Shown: positions 36,601 to 48,529 of the stretch, piece after piece
Position numbering within the stretch: the first letter of the stretch is position 1
How the letters are laid out: every line of letters starts with the position of its first letter
Assembly: GCF_001659605.2 (NCBI RefSeq)
Contig: NC_035162.2
Location: 4,173,248-4,237,247, forward strand
DNA length: 64,000 nucleotides
Source: Manihot esculenta
Taxonomy: Eukaryota > Streptophyta > Magnoliopsida > Malpighiales > Euphorbiaceae
Reading direction: 5' to 3'
Program-made: the position numbers and the translations under genes
The notes under the pieces: model-generated
Told to the model about the DNA's origin: nothing
The model's input: the letters and a program-made list of their open reading frames with translations, nothing else
The model's database searches: none

Positions 36601-39034
36601 GGAGACACGACACTGGAGCAAGCAACAGACTGAGGTACCCATGCATCCAAAATATAGAGACCCCCAGATACATGTCCTTTACTAATAATATGCTTTGTAA
36701 TAAGATCCTGAATGAGATAATGATCAGGAAAAAAAAGAAACACAACAATTTAGGTCTTTGGTAAGTTTACTCATAGAGATTAAATTAAAGGTAAGATTAG
36801 GTAAACTTAGCACGGAGGATAGAGTAATAGAAGGAGTATGTTTAACAGTCTCAGAACCCTCAACCTTATAGGTTGACCCATCAGCTATAATAACAGGAGA
36901 AGGTGTTTTATGAGATCGAAAGCTAGTAAAAATATGAGGATTATCTATCATGTGATCCGTGGCACCAGAATCAATGATCCATTTATATGAAGAGGAAATA
37001 AGACACGTTTTACCTGTCTCAATTGCTACTGAAGACGTTGAAATAATTTTAATAATATGGGTCTTATTGTCAAAAACTATTTCAACCAAAACTTTATATT
37101 CCTATACCTTCAAACGAATTAAAGAAAGATAACAAAACTTAACCCAGTGAACAGTAAAAAAAACGCCTTCACCCAATACTCAAACGGCAAACGAACCACA
37201 AATCTGACAAGGGGGCTGCAAGGCAACTTCGACGTCCTCCTTAGGTGGACAATGAGAGACAAATATTACTCTAGACGGGTCAGACAAAAGAACAGGAGTC
37301 CTAAGTTTTCAAAAATTTAAAACTTAACGAGAGAGAAAAAATTAAATTTCTACGAGAATGGCTCTGATACCATGTAACAAAATAATGAATAATTGGATAA
37401 TTTCAGTATATTTTTCTATTGAAATAAGTGTGTATATATATAGATTATAAGATCTTATTAAGGTAACCTCTAATAATCTTCTATCAATGAATCAGTCTAT
37501 AATTATGTAATTGTAACACCCCCTACCCGGTTAATTAATTAACTGAGCCGGAGACATTACATTCTGTAACAATTCTCTTATTTTTCCTTTATGTTATATC
37601 ATGTAAATCATGAATTTTTTTTTTTTTCTGAAAATCCGGCAGAGTTTTCCATAAAATATGGACTTAATTCCACCTGTGAAAAGTAATATCACACTTCTAT
37701 ATACTTCAACCTTAACCCCATACTTCTTTTAACATCAACACAAATTCAACTCAGATCAAACACTTCATAACATCTAATTAATCTCAATACAAAAACTTAT
37801 ATTAATCATCCATATTTACATCAAACTTAAAATATTTAAATATATCTAATACCAACCATATACAACTTCATCTCTAAAACTTTATGTACATGCCATATTT
37901 CTAAAATCAAATTCAGATAAAAATTTACAAAATATACCCCAGGATAGTTAATGATGTAACTCTGACTAGGTTGAAGCAGACCTTGCTCTACTGTTCCTTG
38001 GATCTACAACCTGCGCGAGGAAAAACAAATTCCTACGGGCTAAGCAAATTGCTTAGTTGTGCTCAACTTTTTTTGTTTTTATAAATAGAACATTTAAATC
38101 AAAAATTCATTTAACAACAGTAAATCAAACAAATGACAATAAACTATATAGCAAATAATTTCAAATAAATCTAAATCATATTACTGTTTCCCAAATATAC
38201 ATATTTTAATTTCCTAATCCCTTTTTTTCTCTTTTTCTTCATCATGTAAAAAATTTCATTTTCTCTTAATACTTTTATTATTATTTTTTTTATATATATT
38301 TCTTTGGTCCCTATAAATTTAAATGGGACTGTTAAGTCAGATAAGAGAGCTATATCTGTAGGGCACAAAGTGCCAAATAACTATAGGGCTCAAAAACCGA
38401 TTCTATAACTGTAGGGTACCTCATTGTAACCCGAAAATCAGTGTAACTGTAGTGCAGTACTGCAAGATCTGTATATGGCATGTCACACCCTTAAACTAAC
38501 TCACATTCCTACCAAACTTATTAGAGTCAGACTTTAAATAATTTATACATTTAAACAGGAGGACAAAAACTATCAATACAGTATAACTGTCAATTATTCA
38601 AACTATAATACTTTATCATATTACAACTGTGCTTTTAAACATTGTCATATCATGTAAATCTATTAATTTAATTTAACTACATAAATTACAATTTCATAAT
38701 TTAATCCTTAATTAATTAACTATTATGCTTTTTATTATTATTATTTTTTCTAATCTAATATTCTTTTTTTTTTCTATTTATCACAATATACCTATTTCAT
38801 TTTTCTTTTTCTTTTTTTTTTGAATTTCTATTTTTATCTTATATTATTCTTATTATTTTTCAACATCATATTTACACTATATCTCACTTTTTTTATTCCT
38901 TTAATTTCTTTTTTTTATTTATTATCTAATCTAATATCTCTCTTTTCTTCTTTTTTTTTTTTTTCTTTTAGTCTATTAAATTTCTTTATTGTCACTATAT
39001 CTAACCAAATTATATTTCTATCAAGAAAATAGAG

Positions 39035-40532
39035 TGATCAAGCATAATTTAGCCATATTTTTATTATCTTTTTTATTGTTTATTTACATATTTTTTAGTT
39101 TAATTTATGGTTTCTATCTTGTTTTTACAGAAAAGGAAAGAATTGGAAAATTGGAGAAAAAGTGCAGAAAATTGACAGAAAAGTGATTGGGTCAGTGATT
39201 TGCCCAGTGATCTGCCCAGTTCAAGCTGAAGCAGAAACCTGGAGGCAACAGGCAGAAGTGATATGGGCAGTGATTTGCCCAGGACACTCGAGGACATTGG
39301 CCAAATCACTCGCAGAAGACAGAGAGAACTGACTGGCAGAAACGTGATCAGGTCTGTGATTTGCCCAATCCATTGAAGAAACTGGTCAAATCGCCGGGCA
39401 AATCACTTCGACAGCAGAAAATACAGCAGAGCGGGAAATTGTTCAGGAAACCGAATTTCAAGTTTTCAGAAGCCAAATCCAACTCAATCACTACCAAATC
39501 AATTCCAAGAGCCACGAAAGAGTCTCTCACTTAAGGAATTCCAGTTGCAATTAAATTCAACATCAAAAGAGGAATCACAAGCCAAATTAAAAAGGGATTT
39601 CAAAACCCTAGAAGGAGAGATTTCTTCAACTATAAAAGGGCAACCTCCAAACCAGCAAAGGCGATCTTCTGCTGAGGAATTGAACTCGCCAGAAACTCTC
39701 CAGCATCTTCCCTTTTTATTTTCTTTTCATCTTTTTGTGTATTTAGTCCACCATGAGTGGCTAAACTCTTTTCTTTCTAGTTGAAGTTGGTGAATTTCAG
39801 ATTTTGTTATGAATTGGGAGATTTAAATCTCCATTGTTAAACTTCTATTTATTCTCAATATTTATGCAATTTGAGCTTTCCATAATTATTACTTTGCTTT
39901 TAGAATCAATAAGGGCCCATTGCTTTTAAATTGCTTAAAGTAATATTGTTTGAATGATTCAGGTCCGTAATTGCTTAGGTTGTTCAAATACACATTTAAT
40001 CAAATTGCATAATCTAAACTTGACCACGCGGTTGGCAAGGATAGAATTGGGTTTCTCTAAGTCTTAATGCAGTCAACAGTTGTTCGATGCTACAATGCCC
40101 CAAGGACGTTCCTTGGCAACTTGTTGATTAGTGTTTGATTAGCGAACGTTTCCTAATCAAACTAGAACTAAGGAGGAATTTGGATTGTGAGAAGCGTCTT
40201 CCACATCCTAAACTAATTTATTGAGATAAATAGGAGTATTAAAGAATCAATGATCAATTCTAAACAATCTGAAATAAGATCCATACTTCAACTAGAAGCC
40301 TTTCTCTTATTGATTTACTCATCTTTAAATTATTGCTTTCTTTTGCTATTTAGTTTTAATTCATCAACTCAAACCCCCCTCTTTTAATTATTTGTTATTT
40401 ACTTATCTTGGTTATTATTAGGAAGATCTTTAGTGTCAATTCCCTGTGGTTCGACCCTATTGCCACTATCTACAAATTTATTTGTTGATTGATAATAGGT
40501 TTATTTTTGACGGCTTCGACAACCGCCTATCA
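39035..40532 (+). repeat. 5' LTR of Athila-like element
   Basis: It is nearly identical to 44743-46241. It contains a TATA-like ACTATAAAAGGGCAACC near 39630, a likely transcription start region, and several copies of the GTGATTTGCCCA motif. Confidence 0.93.
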
Positions 40533-40658
40533 AAAATTGGCGCCGCTGCCGGGGAATTGATTTAAACTAACGTATTTTCCTTTTATGACCAGGGCTGATC
40601 GTAAAGAAGCTCTTCTTTACGATCCTGAAATTGAACGCACTGCCAAGACCTTACAAGC

Positions 40659-42728
40659 ATGGCTACGGTAAGTATGTCTTTTCTCTCTTCTCAAATTTCT
40701 GAACTAACCTCTATTGTGAGAAATTATAGTCAAGCTCGACAAGTTCAACAACTTCAACAAGCACATGCATTTGAAGGATTCTATGGACAGCCAAGACATA
40801 ATCCCTACCTTGACACATACAATACAGGTTGGGGAGACAATCTGAGCTATGGCTATGCTAGGACAGACCACTACCATGACTACCAAAGAGATCTGCAATA
40901 TAATCCAGGTTGGAGGGACCATCCAAATTTCGATTATGCAAGGGGAAATCAATATCCAAGCTACCAGCAAAGGAATCAAGCTCAAGCTGCACCTCAGAAT
41001 TCCAATGCATCTCTTGAAGAGATTGTGAGAAATTTGGCAAATACTGTGCAGAATCTTGAGAAACAAATGGGGCAAATGGCTTCATCCTTGAACAAAATTG
41101 AATCACAAGGAAAGCTACCTTCCCAAACTGAGATAAATCCAAGACAAAATGTTAGCACCATCACATTAAGGAGTGAAAAGGAGTTGCAAGACAATAGGGC
41201 TGAAAAATTGCAAAAACAGGGCATGGAAGAAATTCTGCCAGAAAGTGATCAGGGCAGTGATTTGCCCAGTTCACTAGTAGAAACTGACCCGATCACTGGG
41301 CAAATTGAGCTGTCCAGCAGTGATTTTCCCAAATCACCAGAGAAGGCAGAAAGTGATCTGCCCAAATCAACAGACCAGACAGAGTCCAGTCAAAGGCAGA
41401 AACAACAATCTATGGAGAAATTCAAGGTACCTCCTCCCTTCCCAAAGAGGTTTGCAAGGTCCCAAAAGGAGAAAGAGGAAAAAGAGATATTGGAGACACT
41501 TCGCAAGGTAGAAATCAACATACCTCTACTTGATTCTATCAAACAAATACCAAGGTATGCTAAATTTCTCAAAGAGCTATGCACCAATAGGAGGAAACTT
41601 GCTGAACATAAAAAGGTAAGTGTGGGGGAGTGTGTCTCAGCTGTCATTCAAAGGAAACTTCCCACCAAATGCAAGGATAGAGGAATGTTTGCCATTTCAT
41701 GCAAGATAGGCAATGTGGGGATAAAGAAGGCCATGTGTGACCTTGGAGCTTCAATAAATGTCATGCCTCTTTCTATTTTTAACTTGTTAAATGCAGGTAC
41801 ACTCAAGGGCACCAGCATTATGATCCAATTGGCTGATCAATCTGTTGTCTACCCCAAGGGAGTGCTAGAAGATGTGTTGGTACAAGTGGACCAATTAGTC
41901 TTTCCAGCAGATTTTTATGTTATTGACATGGAGGAAGACAAGGGCAAAATCACCTCTGATATCCTACTTGGGAGACCATTCTTGAGCACAGCAAGAACAA
42001 AAATTGATGTGCATGATGGCACATTGACTATGGAGTTTGAAGGGGAAGTTATCAAATTTAATGTTTATGATGCCATGAAATTCCCCAATGATGTTTCTCA
42101 TGTTTATGGCCTTGATGTTATTGATAATTTAAGTCAAGAAGTTTTTAATTTTGATCAAGAAAACTTACTTTATGAAGGTCTTTGCAGGAGAGAAGAAGTG
42201 GACAGCAACATCTCTGAAGCAGACAAAATAGCAGACTACTGTAACTTGCTGGATGTGGGTGATTTGCCCAGTGATTTGCCCAGAACACCAGAAAATCTGC
42301 TCAAATCACAGCTCAAATCAGACAGTAAGCAGACAGAAAACCAGCAGACAGAAAATGCACCAGAACTGAAACCATTGCCAAGCCACCTCAAATATGCCTA
42401 CTTGGGAGCTGGAAATTCACTTCCAGTAATTATTTCCAACCATCTCAGCCAAGAAGAAGAGGAAAAGCTCCTTGATGTGTTAAAGAAGCACAAAAAAGCA
42501 ATTGGGTGGACCTTGGAGGACATAAAAGGCACCTCAAGACCATTCGGTGGAGGCTCATCTCACCAGAATCAGAGACAGGATGCAGCACATGAAGCTATTG
42601 ACATACGGAGTCCACAAACAAGCAAGGTTTTCAAGGCTAATGGGCATCGTTTGAAGAGATTCTATGAAGGTTTTACTGTCCATGTTGTGGAGGAGGTTCC
42701 CTTGGATCCCCCTTCCCAAGACTGCTGA
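40659..42728 (+). CDS. Gag-protease polyprotein, internally deleted (Athila-like element)
   Basis: A 689-residue open frame. From its N-terminus it shows a Q/Y/N-rich gag C-terminal part, a coiled-coil-like stretch (NLEKQMGQMASSLNKIES), the NVSTITLRS block common in plant Gypsy gag, and a retropepsin-like protease with CDLGASINVMP and DILLGRPFL. It then keeps only the first residues of reverse transcriptase (KAIGWTLEDIKG) and jumps to a tail with VFKANGHRLKRFYEG, which resembles the end of integrase in full-length relatives. The frame is kept across this large deletion. A short upstream frame (40585-40671) looks like the gag N-terminus and ends at TAA near a GTAAGT. The true start is uncertain; the first ATG of the long frame is used here. 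Confidence 0.8.
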   Translation: MATVSMSFLSSQISELTSIVRNYSQARQVQQLQQAHAFEGFYGQPRHNPYLDTYNTGWGDNLSYGYARTDHYHDYQRDLQYNPGWRDHPNFDYARGNQYPSYQQRNQAQAAPQNSNASLEEIVRNLANTVQNLEKQMGQMASSLNKIESQGKLPSQTEINPRQNVSTITLRSEKELQDNRAEKLQKQGMEEILPESDQGSDLPSSLVETDPITGQIELSSSDFPKSPEKAESDLPKSTDQTESSQRQKQQSMEKFKVPPPFPKRFARSQKEKEEKEILETLRKVEINIPLLDSIKQIPRYAKFLKELCTNRRKLAEHKKVSVGECVSAVIQRKLPTKCKDRGMFAISCKIGNVGIKKAMCDLGASINVMPLSIFNLLNAGTLKGTSIMIQLADQSVVYPKGVLEDVLVQVDQLVFPADFYVIDMEEDKGKITSDILLGRPFLSTARTKIDVHDGTLTMEFEGEVIKFNVYDAMKFPNDVSHVYGLDVIDNLSQEVFNFDQENLLYEGLCRREEVDSNISEADKIADYCNLLDVGDLPSDLPRTPENLLKSQLKSDSKQTENQQTENAPELKPLPSHLKYAYLGAGNSLPVIISNHLSQEEEEKLLDVLKKHKKAIGWTLEDIKGTSRPFGGGSSHQNQRQDAAHEAIDIRSPQTSKVFKANGHRLKRFYEGFTVHVVEEVPLDPPSQDC

Positions 42729-43225
42729 GCAAGACACTGAAGTCCAGCCCAAGACAGAAAACAGGGCGCTACTGGGAGGCAGCCCAGATGTAGTGATTTG
42801 CCCACTGCTTGCCCAAATCGCCGGGCAAATCGACTGAATGTACCATAATCACAAGTGATCAGGGCAGTGATTTGCCCAGTTGCCCAGATAAAGTAACCAG
42901 ATCACCGGTCCCATCGCAAAACCAAGCACATCATCAGCAAAGGGCGTGAACAGTACCAGCCCAGCAACTGCAAAGGAGGAGTGATCTGGCCAAGTGATTT
43001 GCCCACTGCTTACCCAAATCATTGGTCAAATCACCGTGTCAAAAATCCAGAGGGCCAGCATTAAATGATCAGGGCAGTTCACATACCCAAATCACTTTAA
43101 GTAGTCTTTTCTTTTATTTTTTTTTTTTTTTACTTTTTACGCTATCTACTGTTTTTTTATCTCTTCTTCTTCAAGATTTCTCTTCTCCGACCCACCACTC
43201 ACCCACCGGCAAACTCAAGACCACA

Positions 43226-43588
43226 ATGGTAAGAATCAAAATGAAGGCCACCGGCGGACCGTTCATGTGGAAGAAACTAGGGCTGCCGAGACCCATCCCC
43301 TCCGACAGTGATGACCAAGCGCGGGACACCACCCAGCAGCCAGCCTCCACAGCAGACCCAGCAGATGGGACAACACAGGCAATAGGGCAGGAACCAGCAA
43401 ATGAACCATCTCCAGCAGCTCCACAGCAAGATGCTCCTCAGCCACCTGAAGACGAAGCCCCCAACCAGACAGTAGAGGCTCGTCTCAGAAGGATTGAAGA
43501 TCGAATGCAAAGGATGGAGCACTTGTTGGACCTGCTGGTGGACCATTTTCTGCCCCAGCACCGTGACAGACAGCGATTTGCCCAGTGA
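43226..43588 (+). CDS. Small extra ORF in Athila-like element (unrecognised)
   Basis: A 120-residue frame from ATG at 43226 to TGA at 43586. It begins with a basic stretch (MVRIKMKATGG), continues with a P/Q/A/E/D-rich middle, and has a likely coiled coil near the end (VEARLRRIEDRMQRMEHLL). It stands where the rest of pol or an extra 3' ORF would be in a full element. I do not recognise it. An in-frame extension reaches back to 43022, but no domain supports that start. Confidence 0.45.
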   Translation: MVRIKMKATGGPFMWKKLGLPRPIPSDSDDQARDTTQQPASTADPADGTTQAIGQEPANEPSPAAPQQDAPQPPEDEAPNQTVEARLRRIEDRMQRMEHLLDLLVDHFLPQHRDRQRFAQ

Positions 43589-43599
43589 TTTGCCCAGTA

Positions 43600-44742
43600 C
43601 TTGCCCAAGTCACTGGTCAAATCACTCACAGGCCAGGGAGTCCCTTTCCCTTTTCTCCTTCATTTTTCTATATGTTTATTCACACATTGAGGACAATATG
43701 TGGGATAGGTGTGGGGGTACTGGAGAGTATTTATTCACTGATCACACCATCTTTTGATTTTTTTTCCTATTTTTGTTTCTTATTGTTTCTTTTTGTTTCT
43801 TTTTGCATTATTCTTACCCCTTTTTGCACACACCAGAATTTTTTTTTTCACACTTTTTGCACACACACACAGAATTTTGTCTTAACTTTTGCTCTACTCA
43901 ACATAGATAACAAGGTTAAAAGAGTTTCCTTATCTCATGACCCCATTGATTTGCCACCCCTTTAAGCCTAAATTGAATCATTCACAATATGTTACCTTCA
44001 CTTAGGGAGTTTTTCTCTTGAATTGAATCCTTAAATGAGCTAAGGTCAAGGGAAATAAAAATACAAATACATGCAAACACAAAGCTAGTGTAACTCCCTA
44101 TGAGCTGATTTGCCCAAATTATCATGAAAAACCAGCACAAAGCACAAATCACAAACTTGTTCCAATGGTCTAAGACTATGAACTGAGCCTAATAGCCACT
44201 TGGAGAAGTAACTGACTGAGTAACCGGGGGTGTATCACCCATGTACACAATCGCGTAAAAAGGTCAGTAACTTTTCAAGCGAATAAGTTTCGATGGTCTA
44301 GACTATGAACAGAGCTAGTAGCCACTTGAACAAGTGACTAACTGAGTAACCGGGGGTGTATCGCCCATGTACACAATCGCGTAAAAAGGTTAGTGACTTT
44401 TTCAGGCAAGGATAAGAATAAGTGCTGCTGAAAATAAAAATATAAATTAAATAAAAAGGAGAAAGAGAGAAGGTGGCAGGTCACTCATAGGGGTTGCATT
44501 AAAACTAACATAAAGGAATAAGCATGATTGATTCAAAAACCTTTCTCTTGACCATGGTAGGTGAAAGGAAACAAGGAAAGGAGAGGATGACCTTAGTGCA
44601 TGTACTCTATACTGTGATAATTCAGATTAGGAGTCTAGGGGGAGCTGATTAAGTGGTATTTAGGCTCTAAGGAAAAAGGGGGCTTGATTGGCTAAGTTAT
44701 TTGTTGCTTGAGGACAAGCAAAAAGCTAGGTGTGGGGGTATT
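43600..44742 (+). other. 3' non-coding region of Athila-like element, with tandem repeat
   Basis: No gene is visible. A block of about 128 bp is duplicated in tandem at about 44165-44400: GACTATGAACAGAGC-like words, then GAGTAACCGGGGGTGTATC, then CACAATCGCGTAAAAAGGT, each found twice. The region ends in the polypurine tract before the right LTR. Confidence 0.75.
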
Positions 44743-46241
44743 TGATCAAGCATAATTTAGCCATATTTTTATTATCTTTTTTATTGTTTATTTACACATT
44801 TTTTAGTTTAATTTATGGTTTCTATCTTGTTTTTACAGAAAAGGAAAGAATTGGAAAATTGGAGAAAAAGTGCAGAAAATTGACAGAAAAGTGATTGGGT
44901 CAGTGATTTGCCCAGTGATCTGCCCAGTTCAAGCTGAAGCAGAAACCTGGAGGCAACAGGCAGAAGTGATATGGGCAGTGATTTGCCCAGGACACTCGAG
45001 GACACTGGCCAAATCACTCGCAGAAGACAGAGAGAACTGACTGGCAGAAACGTGATCAGGTCTGTGATTTGCCCAATCCATTGAAGAAACTGGTCAAATC
45101 GCCGGGCAAATCACTTCGACAGCAGAAAATACAGCAGAGCGGGAAATTGTTCAGGAAACCGAATTTCAAGTTTTCAGAAGTCCAAATCCAACTCAATCAC
45201 TACCAAATCAATTCCAAGAGCCACGAAAGAGTCTCTCACTTAAGGAATTCCAGTTGCAATTAAATTCAACATCAAAAGAGGAATCACAAGCCAAATTAAA
45301 AAGGGATTTCAAAACCCTAGAAGGAGAGATTTCTTCAACTATAAAAGGGCAACCTCCAAACCAGCAAAGGCGATCTTCTGCTGAGGAATTGAACTCGCCA
45401 GAAACTCTCCAGCATCTTCCCTTTTTATTTTATTTTCATCTTTTTGTGTATTTAGTCCACCATGAGTGGCTAAACTCTTTTCTTTCTAGTTGAAGTTGGT
45501 GAATTTCAGATTTTATTATGAATTGGGAGATTTAAATCTCCATTGTTAAACTTCTATTTATTCTCAATATTTATGCAATTTGAGCTTTCCATAATTATTA
45601 TTTTGCTTTTAGAATCAATAAGGGCCCATTGCTTTTAAATTGCTTAAAGTAATATTGTTTGAATGATTCAGGTCCGTAATTGCTTAGGTTGTTCAAATAC
45701 ACATTTAATCAAATTGCATAATCTAAACTTGACCACGCGGTTGGCAAGGATAGAATTGGGTTTCTCTAAGTCTTAATGCAGTCAACAGTTGTTCGATGCT
45801 ACAATGCCCCAAGGACGTTCCTTGGCAACTTGTTGATTAGTGTTTGATTAGCGAACGTTTCCTAATCAAACTAGAACTAAGGAGGAATTTGGATTGTGAG
45901 AAGCGTCTTCCACATCCTAAACTAATTTATTGAGATAAATAGGAGTATTAAAGAATCAATGATCAATTCTAAACAATCTGAAATAAGATCCATACTTCAA
46001 CTAGAAGCCTTTCTCTTATTGATTTACTCATCTTTAAATTATTGCTTTCTTTTGCTATTTAGTTTTAATTCATCAACTCAAACCCTCCTCTTTTAATTAT
46101 TTGTTATTTACTTATCTTGGTTATTATTAGGAAGATCTTTAGTGTCAATTCCCTGTGGTTCGACCCTATTGCCACTATCTACAAATTTATTTGTTGATTG
46201 ATAATAGGTTTATTTTTGACGGCTTCGACAACCGCCTATCA
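44743..46241 (+). repeat. 3' LTR of Athila-like element
   Basis: It starts just after GTGTGGGGGTATT and ends TATCA before the target duplication TAGAG. Its near identity with the 5' LTR is the evidence for recent insertion. Confidence 0.93.
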
Positions 46242-46947
46242 TAGAGGCATGTCATTAGATCTATAACTTAAATTTTGGTTAAATGATATATTAATTTTAA
46301 AAATTTTCTATCTATTAAATCTATTATTTCTCAAACTTTGACTATACAATATAATTAAACTATTATTCACTTGGTTTATTCCTACTAGGATAGTAAAATA
46401 TTCATATAGAACATAATAACATATTCTTAAATTTATTCAAATAAAATTGAGCACAAACCTTCCAAAATATTCTACAAACTTTAGTTCTCTACTCTTTCTT
46501 TCCTTTCCCTTTGGAACTTTCACTCTTCCTTTCCACTTCTTTCTTTATGAAAAAAAATAAGCAAAAAATCATATTAATGCAATATCATGCATAAATTTTC
46601 ACATAAAAAAAAATTATAAGAAACATTTCTATATCAAACCCCTAACATACCTTTAAAATTTTCAATATTTAGTTACTATTTCATCTTCCTCCACCTTGAA
46701 TTTCCTCATTGATTCTTCCTCTTACCTTGAATATTTAACCAGGGAAAGGATTTGGATGAGATGGCTAGCAAATTGAGTGAAAAATTGGAAGAAAATGGAG
46801 TAGATTTGAAAAGAAGAATTTTAGGGAAGAAAAATGAGGATGGATGAAACGAGACTTCTTTTTTATTTATTTATTTATTTTATTTTATTTTTGAGATGTT
46901 ACAGTAATCTCCTATAATGATATATAGATTATGTTCACACTCTAACA

Positions 46948-48529
46948 GTTTCGATCTTAACAGAGGCTTCTTTTCCATTAATCTACTTCCTCTTGCAATT
47001 AGCAATGGGCCGGTAATGAATAGGGGCAAGTATGATATTAAAAATACTTTATATATTAAAAGAAAATTTTCTCAGATAATATTGTTCAAGAAAATAAAAA
47101 AAAAATAAATTTTTTTCTTGTATTTTATTTATAATTTATATGTGGAATATTTTGAATAAAATTTTTTTAATAATAAATTATTACAAATACTAAAAAATAG
47201 ATTATATATAATAATTTTAATACAAATTTTAAAATCTAGATAATAAAATTTTCTTTTAAATTAAAAAAGTGATTTTTTTAAAAATTAGTTAGTTTTTCTT
47301 TAATTATGAAAATATTTTTTATTAATTACAAAAATATTTTTTGTTAATAGATTGTGCGAGTGTTTTAAGTGTTTATCAATATTATTTTATAAAATATTTA
47401 AAACAAACTGAACTTTAGTTATTAAAAATAATATTTTAGCATGTATTTATTTTTCAGAATTTTAGCATATATTGTTTGTAAAAAATTCTAGACACAAATT
47501 TAAAAATCAATAATTTTGTTGTTTTTATATGCATGATCATGTATTGTATAGTTGTAAACGCAATAAAATCAATAAATAATTGGCTTAATTTTTAACACCC
47601 AAATAATAAGGTCTAAAGTCTAAGAAATACAATCCTAGGCTACAAGAGTATGAAGCCAGATAAATGATTTAATAAGAAAAAAAAAAAGAGACTATGTGAC
47701 ATTGAGAACTAAGAACCTTGCCCAATCGATGGCCATGCTTTAAGTAGAGATCATAAATACATGATGTCATACGAGTTAGAATCAAAGCCATAAGAGAAAT
47801 GATGTGAAACAAATTAAGAACAAAAGCAGGTCAAAGAAATAAATCAATCAGCAGAAAGTGAGGGTCCCTATTAGTAGAATTTGGTGCACGTTTCAAAAAA
47901 TATATGGTCACAAGGTCAACTCAACACAAGATAAAAGGAGAGCCTTTACTTCTTTATTTTTTTTTTTTTGGTCAAAATATAAAAGAAAATTCGTAGATGA
48001 GTTAAAGTGATACAAGTCTATGGCCTGCTTACAGAATTCACAAAATTCAGCCTCTAAAGCCAAACTGAAAAACAAAAAGTTGCAATCATGATAATATTTT
48101 AGTATGTTATCATTGACATTATGTATATAAATATATAATTTTGTATTACTATTAATTGACATTTGAGAAAGAAAATAATATTATGTAATAATTTATATAT
48201 TATAAAGATATAATTTTTTTTAAAAAATATTTATTAGTAAAAACTATAATATAACAAAAAATTATGTTTGAGGTTAAAAAATTAGAGCCAATTGGATTTA
48301 TTCAAGTAACTCGCTTTCCTTCGTTTTATAAATTGACTTGAAACAATACCATTCAAGAGTTGTGAGAAAAAGAAGGAAAAGGGGGAAGTGAAAAAATTAA
48401 AGTTTACACCAGCATGCATAAGATTCTTGGCCTGGGATTGACTAAAATCAACCTGAAGTGAAACCCAATCGGTCCAGTACAATGTGATTTCAAGCTATTC
48501 AACAATTTGATTCAAATCAAAATCAAACT
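46948..48529. other. Flank of copy 2 resumed, and unit DNA before copy 3
   Basis: It continues the interrupted 3' flank of copy 2 and matches 13740-14480 and then 20293-20880. It lacks the two insertions found in that earlier interval, so it shows the uninterrupted form of the spacer. No gene is visible. Confidence 0.65.

Larger units (their letters stand above)
39035..46241 (+). mobile_element. Young non-autonomous Athila-like Gypsy element
   Basis: The LTRs are 39035-40532 and 44743-46241, both starting TGATCAAGCATAATTTAGCC and ending CAACCGCCTATCA. I count only about seven differences across about 1.5 kb, so the insertion is recent. The 5-bp target duplication is TAGAG (39030-39034 and 46242-46246). 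The primer site after the left LTR contains TTGGCGCCGCTGCCGGGGA, and a purine tract GTGTGGGGGTA precedes the right LTR. Inside are a gag-protease frame fused to a short C-terminal integrase-like tail, and a small separate ORF. Reverse transcriptase, RNase H and the integrase core are missing, so the element must depend on others to move. Confidence 0.93.
37512..46903. mobile_element. Solo LTR (Gypsy-like), split by a further insertion
   Basis: It starts TGTAACACCCCCTACCCGG and ends TTTTGAGATGTTACA, with a perfect 5-bp duplication GTAAT at 37507-37511 and 46904-46908. Without the nested element it is about 2.2 kb. It contains no PBS, coding region or second LTR, so it looks like a solo LTR left by recombination. 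The TGTAACACCC start and length fit long-LTR plant Gypsy elements, but the lineage is inferred. Confidence 0.8.
33645..46947 (-). mobile_element. Ty1/Copia LTR retrotransposon, minus strand, interrupted by nested elements
   Basis: The outer element. The 3' LTR is 33645-33822; the 5' LTR starts at 37373 and is split by the nested insertion (37373-37511 and 46909-46947). Both begin TGTAACAAAATAA in + reading. The primer site next to the 5' LTR reads TGGTATCAGAGCC on the minus strand. The flanks GCTTC and GTTTC are a 5-bp target duplication with one mismatch. Minus-strand domains: zinc-knuckle remnant CQICG, protease DSGATDHM (about 36980-36960), GAG-pre-integrase and integrase remnants (36743-35658), reverse transcriptase with YVDD near 34815, RNase H (34192-33830). 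Stops and frameshifts interrupt pol, and only about 280 bp separate primer site and protease, so most of gag is gone. Confidence 0.93.

Noticed and set aside
37090..37372. A full gag gene for the minus-strand Copia element
   Set aside because: Only about 280 bp lie between primer site and protease, with stops; only a zinc-knuckle scrap is readable.
38820..39186. Hydrophobic frames resembling membrane proteins (F/L/I-rich)
   Set aside because: They come from T-rich low-complexity DNA in the solo LTR and cross into the next element's LTR.
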